DNA of 64,000 bases. Source: Phytophthora hibernalis. Its lineage: Eukaryota; Oomycota; Peronosporomycetes; Peronosporales; Peronosporaceae. A model generated the notes under the pieces. That model ran no database searches. It was given only the letters and a program-made list of their open reading frames with translations, and had not been told where the DNA came from. This document shows positions 57,827 to 64,000 of the stretch, piece after piece; the first letter of the stretch is position 1, and every line of letters starts with the position of its first letter. A program made the translations under genes and the position numbers. The DNA lies in assembly GCA_012656075.1 (NCBI GenBank), contig JAAKBF010000403.1, forward strand, positions 806,001 through 870,000, written 5' to 3'.

Positions 57827-58269
57827 AGGCCGAAACACCCCAAACCCTCCAAAACGGACGCGCCCTTTTCTAGCCCTCCTGCGGACACCCGCAGCGTCTC
57901 TCCCGCATCACTACCAGTCACACAGCTGGATGCAGCGTCTGCACTAGTCGCTTGACCGCCGCAACGTATGTTCCGCTCGCTAAGCCTCCCACACACAACC
58001 CACAACCAACTCACACCACCACGTTCACTGATTGGTCTCTTACCCAGAATGTCGAGCGCCAAACCGACACAGATGTCCCCCTGGTCATATATTACCGCTG
58101 GGACATCGTTCAGCTCGCGTGTGGAAAATAAATTACCGACGCACAAAACGCAGCAACAACAGCCACCTGTGCACCACGCCTGATTGAGCGACAGAATGGT
58201 GGCGAACCTCGACGCACTGAGTACGCACGCACAAACGTCTCTCCCCAAGAGGACGAGGTCAATACGGAA

Positions 58270-58354
58270 TGGTATCTGTGGGGTTTGAACCCACGCAGAC
58301 TGGAATGTCTAGCGGATCTTAAGTCCGCCCCTTAGACCACTCGGGCAAGATACC
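58270..58354 (-). tRNA. tRNA-Leu(UAA), array copy 43
   Basis: Four-C form, 85 nt. Confidence 0.94.
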
Positions 58355-58797
58355 AGGCCGAAACACCCCAAACCCTCCAAAACGGACGCGCCCTTTTCTA
58401 GCCCTCCTGCGGACACCCGCAGCGTCTCTCCCGCATCACTACCAGTCACACAGCTGGATGCAGCGTCTGCACTAGTCGCTTGACCGCCGCAACGTATGTT
58501 CCGCTCGCTAAGCCTCCCACACACAACCCACAACCAACTCACACCACCACGTTCACTGATTGGTCTCTTACCCAGAATGTCGAGCGCCAAACCGACACAG
58601 ATGTCCCCCTGGTCATATATTACCGCTGGGACATCGTTCAGCTCGCGTGTGGAAAATAAATTACCGACGCACAAAACGCAGCAACAACAGCCACCTGTGC
58701 ACCACGCCTGATTGAGCGACAGAATGGTGGCGAACCTCGACGCACTGAGTACGCACGCACAAACGTCTCTCCCCAAGAGGACGAGGTCAATACGGAA

Positions 58798-58882
58798 TGG
58801 TATCTGTGGGGTTTGAACCCACGCAGACTGGAATGTCTAGCGGATCTTAAGTCCGCCCCTTAGACCACTCGGGCAAGATACC
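58798..58882 (-). tRNA. tRNA-Leu(UAA), array copy 44
   Basis: Four-C form, 85 nt. Confidence 0.94.
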
Positions 58883-59325
58883 AGGCCGAAACACCCCAAA
58901 CCCTCCAAAACGGACGCGCCCTTTTCTAGCCCTCCTGCGGACACCCGCAGCGTCTCTCCCGCATCACTACCAGTCACACAGCTGGATGCAGCGTCTGCAC
59001 TAGTCGCTTGACCGCCGCAACGTATGTTCCGCTCGCTAAGCCTCCCACACACAACCCACAACCAACTCACACCACCACGTTCACTGATTGGTCTCTTACC
59101 CAGAATGTCGAGCGCCAAACCGACACAGATGTCCCCCTGGTCATATATTACCGCTGGGACATCGTTCAGCTCGCGTGTGGAAAATAAATTACCGACGCAC
59201 AAAACGCAGCAACAACAGCCACCTGTGCACCACGCCTGATTGAGCGACAGAATGGTGGCGAACCTCGACGCACTGAGTACGCACGCACAAACGTCTCTCC
59301 CCAAGAGGACGAGGTCAATACGGAA

Positions 59326-59410
59326 TGGTATCTGTGGGGTTTGAACCCACGCAGACTGGAATGTCTAGCGGATCTTAAGTCCGCCCCTTAGACCACTCGG
59401 GCAAGATACC
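59326..59410 (-). tRNA. tRNA-Leu(UAA), array copy 45
   Basis: Four-C form, 85 nt. Confidence 0.94.
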
Positions 59411-59853
59411 AGGCCGAAACACCCCAAACCCTCCAAAACGGACGCGCCCTTTTCTAGCCCTCCTGCGGACACCCGCAGCGTCTCTCCCGCATCACTACCA
59501 GTCACACAGCTGGATGCAGCGTCTGCACTAGTCGCTTGACCGCCGCAACGTATGTTCCGCTCGCTAAGCCTCCCACACACAACCCACAACCAACTCACAC
59601 CACCACGTTCACTGATTGGTCTCTTACCCAGAATGTCGAGCGCCAAACCGACACAGATGTCCCCCTGGTCATATATTACCGCTGGGACATCGTTCAGCTC
59701 GCGTGTGGAAAATAAATTACCGACGCACAAAACGCAGCAACAACAGCCACCTGTGCACCACGCCTGATTGAGCGACAGAATGGTGGCGAACCTCGACGCA
59801 CTGAGTACGCACGCACAAACGTCTCTCCCCAAGAGGACGAGGTCAATACGGAA

Positions 59854-59939
59854 TGGTATCTGTGGGGTTTGAACCCACGCAGACTGGAATGTCTAGCGGA
59901 TCTTAAGTCCGCCCCCTTAGACCACTCGGGCAAGATACC
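59854..59939 (-). tRNA. tRNA-Leu(UAA), array copy 46
   Basis: Five-C form, 86 nt. Confidence 0.96.
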
Positions 59940-60382
59940 AGGCCGAAACACCCCAAACCCTCCAAAACGGACGCGCCCTTTTCTAGCCCTCCTGCGGACA
60001 CCCGCAGCGTCTCTCCCGCATCACTACCAGTCACACAGCTGGATGCAGCGTCTGCACTAGTCGCTTGACCGCCGCAACGTATGTTCCGCTCGCTAAGCCT
60101 CCCACACACAACCCACAACCAACTCACACCACCACGTTCACTGATTGGTCTCTTACCCAGAATGTCGAGCGCCAAACCGACACAGATGTCCCCCTGGTCA
60201 TATATTACCGCTGGGACATCGTTCAGCTCGCGTGTGGAAAATAAATTACCGACGCACAAAACGCAGCAACAACAGCCACCTGTGCACCACGCCTGATTGA
60301 GCGACAGAATGGTGGCGAACCTCGACGCACTGAGTACGCACGCACAAACGTCTCTCCCCAAGAGGACGAGGTCAATACGGAA

Positions 60383-60467
60383 TGGTATCTGTGGGGTTTG
60401 AACCCACGCAGACTGGAATGTCTAGCGGATCTTAAGTCCGCCCCTTAGACCACTCGGGCAAGATACC
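60383..60467 (-). tRNA. tRNA-Leu(UAA), array copy 47
   Basis: Four-C form, 85 nt. The spacer to its right has a private C-to-T change at 60777. Confidence 0.94.
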
Positions 60468-60910
60468 AGGCCGAAACACCCCAAACCCTCCAAAACGGAC
60501 GCGCCCTTTTCTAGCCCTCCTGCGGACACCCGCAGCGTCTCTCCCGCATCACTACCAGTCACACAGCTGGATGCAGCGTCTGCACTAGTCGCTTGACCGC
60601 CGCAACGTATGTTCCGCTCGCTAAGCCTCCCACACACAACCCACAACCAACTCACACCACCACGTTCACTGATTGGTCTCTTACCCAGAATGTCGAGCGC
60701 CAAACCGACACAGATGTCCCCCTGGTCATATATTACCGCTGGGACATCGTTCAGCTCGCGTGTGGAAAATAAATTACTGACGCACAAAACGCAGCAACAA
60801 CAGCCACCTGTGCACCACGCCTGATTGAGCGACAGAATGGTGGCGAACCTCGACGCACTGAGTACGCACGCACAAACGTCTCTCCCCAAGAGGACGAGGT
60901 CAATACGGAA

Positions 60911-60996
60911 TGGTATCTGTGGGGTTTGAACCCACGCAGACTGGAATGTCTAGCGGATCTTAAGTCCGCCCCCTTAGACCACTCGGGCAAGATACC
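60911..60996 (-). tRNA. tRNA-Leu(UAA), array copy 48
   Basis: Five-C form, 86 nt. Confidence 0.96.
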
Positions 60997-61439
60997 AGGC
61001 CGAAACACCCCAAACCCTCCAAAACGGACGCGCCCTTTTCTAGCCCTCCTGCGGACACCCGCAGCGTCTCTCCCGCATCACTACCAGTCACACAGCTGGA
61101 TGCAGCGTCTGCACTAGTCGCTTGACCGCCGCAACGTATGTTCCGCTCGCTAAGCCTCCCACACACAACCCACAACCAACTCACACCACCACGTTCACTG
61201 ATTGGTCTCTTACCCAGAATGTCGAGCGCCAAACCGACACAGATGTCCCCCTGGTCATATATTACCGCTGGGACATCGTTCAGCTCGCGTGTGGAAAATA
61301 AATTACCGACGCACAAAACGCAGCAACAACAGCCACCTGTGCACCACGCCTGATTGAGCGACAGAATGGTGGCGAACCTCGACGCACTGAGTACGCACGC
61401 ACAAACGTCTCTCCCCAAGAGGACGAGGTCAATACGGAA

Positions 61440-61525
61440 TGGTATCTGTGGGGTTTGAACCCACGCAGACTGGAATGTCTAGCGGATCTTAAGTCCGCCC
61501 CCTTAGACCACTCGGGCAAGATACC
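61440..61525 (-). tRNA. tRNA-Leu(UAA), array copy 49
   Basis: Five-C form, 86 nt. Confidence 0.96.
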
Positions 61526-61968
61526 AGGCCGAAACACCCCAAACCCTCCAAAACGGACGCGCCCTTTTCTAGCCCTCCTGCGGACACCCGCAGCGTCTCT
61601 CCCGCATCACTACCAGTCACACAGCTGGATGCAGCGTCTGCACTAGTCGCTTGACCGCCGCAACGTATGTTCCGCTCGCTAAGCCTCCCACACACAACCC
61701 ACAACCAACTCACACCACCACGTTCACTGATTGGTCTCTTACCCAGAATGTCGAGCGCCAAACCGACACAGATGTCCCCCTGGTCATATATTACCGCTGG
61801 GACATCGTTCAGCTCGCGTGTGGAAAATAAATTACCGACGCACAAAACGCAGCAACAACAGCCACCTGTGCACCACGCCTGATTGAGCGACAGAATGGTG
61901 GCGAACCTCGACGCACTGAGTACGCACGCACAAACGTCTCTCCCCAAGAGGACGAGGTCAATACGGAA

Positions 61969-62052
61969 TGGTATCTGTGGGGTTTGAACCCACGCAGACT
62001 GGAATGTCTAGCGGATCTTAAGTCCGCCCTTAGACCACTCGGGCAAGATACC
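61969..62052 (-). tRNA. tRNA-Leu(UAA), array copy 50 (short form)
   Basis: The only three-C copy, 84 nt. Two residues are missing between the D-loop and the anticodon stem, so one D-stem pair or the anticodon-stem end must be lost; function is doubtful. Confidence 0.85.
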
Positions 62053-62494
62053 AGGCCGAAACACCCCAAACCCTCCAAAACGGACGCGCCCTTTTCTAGC
62101 CCTCCTGCGGACACCCGCAGCGTCTCTCCCGCATCACTACCAGTCACACAGCTGGATGCAGCGTCTGCACTAGTCGCTTGACCGCCGCAACGTATGTTCC
62201 GCTCGCTAAGCCTCCCACACACAACCCACAACCAACTCACACCACCACGTTCACTGATTGGTCTCTTACCCAGAATGTCGAGCGCCAAACCGACACAGAT
62301 GTCCCCTGGTCATATATTACCGCTGGGACATCGTTCAGCTCGCGTGTGGAAAATAAATTACCGACGCACAAAACGCAGCAACAACAGCCACCTGTGCACC
62401 ACGCCTGATTGAGCGACAGAATGGTGGCGAACCTCGACGCACTGAGTACGCACGCACAAACGTCTCTCCCCAAGAGGACGAGGTCAATACGGAA

Positions 62495-62580
62495 TGGTAT
62501 CTGTGGGGTTTGAACCCACGCAGACTGGAATGTCTAGCGGATCTTAAGTCCGCCCCCTTAGACCACTCGGGCAAGATACC
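62495..62580 (-). tRNA. tRNA-Leu(UAA), array copy 51
   Basis: Five-C form, 86 nt. Confidence 0.96.
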
Positions 62581-63023
62581 AGGCCGAAACACCCCAAACC
62601 CTCCAAAACGGACGCGCCCTTTTCTAGCCCTCCTGCGGACACCCGCAGCGTCTCTCCCGCATCACTACCAGTCACACAGCTGGATGCAGCGTCTGCACTA
62701 GTCGCTTGACCGCCGCAACGTATGTTCCGCTCGCTAAGCCTCCCACACACAACCCACAACCAACTCACACCACCACGTTCACTGATTGGTCTCTTACCCA
62801 GAATGTCGAGCGCCAAACCGACACAGATGTCCCCCTGGTCATATATTACCGCTGGGACATCGTTCAGCTCGCGTGTGGAAAATAAATTACCGACGCACAA
62901 AACGCAGCAACAACAGCCACCTGTGCACCACGCCTGATTGAGCGACAGAATGGTGGCGAACCTCGACGCACTGAGTACGCACGCACAAACGTCTCTCCCC
63001 AAGAGGACGAGGTCAATACGGAA

Positions 63024-63109
63024 TGGTATCTATGGGGTTTGAACCCACGCAGACTGGAATGTCTAGCGGATCTTAAGTCCGCCCCCTTAGACCACTCGGG
63101 CAAGATACC
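63024..63109 (-). tRNA. tRNA-Leu(UAA), array copy 52 (T-stem variant)
   Basis: Five-C form, 86 nt. A G-to-A change at 63032 turns the last T-stem pair from G-C into G-U; box B is unaffected. The base at 63114, just outside the tRNA 5' end, is also changed (G to A). Confidence 0.93.
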
Positions 63110-63552
63110 AGGCCAAAACACCCCAAACCCTCCAAAACGGACGCGCCCTTTTCTAGCCCTCCTGCGGACACCCGCAGCGTCTCTCCCGCATCACTACCAG
63201 TCACACAGCTGGATGCAGCGTCTGCACTAGTCGCTTGACCGCCGCAACGTATGTTCCGCTCGCTAAGCCTCCCACACACAACCCACAACCAACTCACACC
63301 ACCACGTTCACTGATTGGTCTCTTACCCAGAATGTCGAGCGCCAAACCGACACAGATGTCCCCCTGGTCATATATTACCGCTGGGACATCGTTCAGCTCG
63401 CGTGTGGAAAATAAATTACCGACGCACAAAACGCAGCAACAACAGCCACCTGTGCACCACGCCTGATTGAGCGACAGAATGGTGGCGAACCTCGACGCAC
63501 TGAGTACGCACGCACAAACGTCTCTCCCCAAGAGGACGAGGTCAATACGGAA

Positions 63553-63637
63553 TGGTATCTATGGGGTTTGAACCCACGCAGACTGGAATGTCTAGCGGAT
63601 CTTAAGTCCGCCCCTTAGACCACTCGGGCAAGATACC
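63553..63637 (-). tRNA. tRNA-Leu(UAA), array copy 53 (T-stem variant)
   Basis: Four-C form, 85 nt. It carries the same T-stem change as copy 52 (at 63561). It is the last complete tRNA in the window; a further partial unit runs to the edge. Confidence 0.92.
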
Positions 63638-64000
63638 AGGCCGAAACACCCCAAACCCTCCAAAACGGACGCGCCCTTTTCTAGCCCTCCTGCGGACACC
63701 CGCAGCGTCTCTCCCGCATCACTACCAGTCACACAGCTGGATGCAGCGTCTGCACTAGTCGCTTGACCGCCGCAACGTATGTTCCGCTCGCTAAGCCTCC
63801 CACACACAACCCACAACCAACTCACACCACCACGTTCACTGATTGGTCTCTTACCCAGAATGTCGAGCGCCAAACCGACACAGATGTCCCCCTGGTCATA
63901 TATTACCGCTGGGACATCGTTCAGCTCGCGTGTGGAAAATAAATTACCGACGCACAAAACGCAGCAACAACAGCCACCTGTGCACCACGCCTGATTGAGC

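Larger units (their letters stand above)
35679..64000 (-). repeat. Tandem array of a 526-529-bp unit carrying tRNA-Leu(UAA); at least 53 copies
   Basis: Head-to-tail units run from 35,679 (CCTGCGGACACCCGCAG) to the right edge without interruption. All tRNA genes point the same way (minus). The spacing of tRNA starts is 526-529, with a uniform 529 from copy 25 to copy 43. Differences between units are few: C-run lengths at two places (in the tRNA, and in GATGTCCCC(C)TGG), single-base indels at 36712, 37248, about 37910 and 40142, and point changes at 60777, 63032, 63114 and 63561. The first unit also has C where the others have T in AACCAA(C/T)... near 35810. The array begins inside retrotransposon coding sequence and its other end is outside the window. 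Confidence 0.97.

Noticed and set aside
35700..64000. Open frames of 152-155 codons (minus) and 63-76 codons (plus) repeated in every array unit
   Set aside because: The minus frames run into the tRNA gene itself on the same strand, are Cys-rich with no domain, and change frame with each C-run variant. Their conservation only reflects the identity of the units.
35679..64000. CRISPR-like array
   Set aside because: The repeat is 526-529 bp, there are no unique spacers, the unit contains a tRNA gene, and the host is eukaryotic.

Overview
The window looks like nuclear DNA of an oomycete, most likely a Phytophthora or close relative. The evidence is a secreted RxLR-dEER effector with WY-type repeats, tyrosine-kinase-like (TKL) kinases with the helical N-terminal module common in oomycetes, short GT-AG introns (58 and 68 bases), GC-rich codon use in housekeeping genes, and PIF/Harbinger and chromodomain Ty3/gypsy elements. 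Species cannot be fixed from the sequence alone.

Layout. 1-9.5 kb is a gene-dense housekeeping block: the start of an unknown gene running off the left edge, cystathionine gamma-lyase (+), a secreted Sel1-repeat protein with one intron (-), an N-myristoylated protein of unknown function (-), a zinc-type MDR dehydrogenase (+) and a PPIL4-type cyclophilin/RRM/RS spliceosomal protein (-). 10-19 kb is accessory DNA: a complete but decayed PIF/Harbinger element (TTA target duplication), a hAT-like MITE, another inverted-repeat element, a frame-broken RxLR effector, a Myb-like fragment and a rearranged duplicate of the PPIL4 gene. 19.4-31.2 kb is one decayed minus-strand locus encoding six consecutive kinase-like domains, split by a full-length 5.46-kb Ty3/gypsy retrotransposon with 347-bp LTRs and a GTACT target duplication. 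31.4-35.7 kb holds pieces of a second gypsy family in opposite orientations around a 126-bp inverted repeat.

From 35,679 to the right edge (28.3 kb, open-ended) the window is a head-to-tail tandem array of a 526-529-bp unit. Each unit carries one minus-strand tRNA-Leu gene with anticodon UAA; 53 copies are complete here. This is the most remarkable feature. The tRNA has intact A and B boxes, a class II variable arm and full stems, but no oligo-T terminator close to its 3' end. A C-run in the D-arm region varies (five C in 36 copies, four in 16, three in one), and only the five-C form gives a canonical 86-nt tRNA. UUA is expected to be a rare codon in GC-rich oomycete genes, so the expansion is unlikely to be explained simply by translational demand.

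Many coding regions contain one-base frameshifts, several at homopolymers. Some may be assembly errors from long reads; others (in-frame stops, transposon insertion, inversions) indicate real decay. Functions are assigned by recognising motifs and family resemblance; no database search was run.
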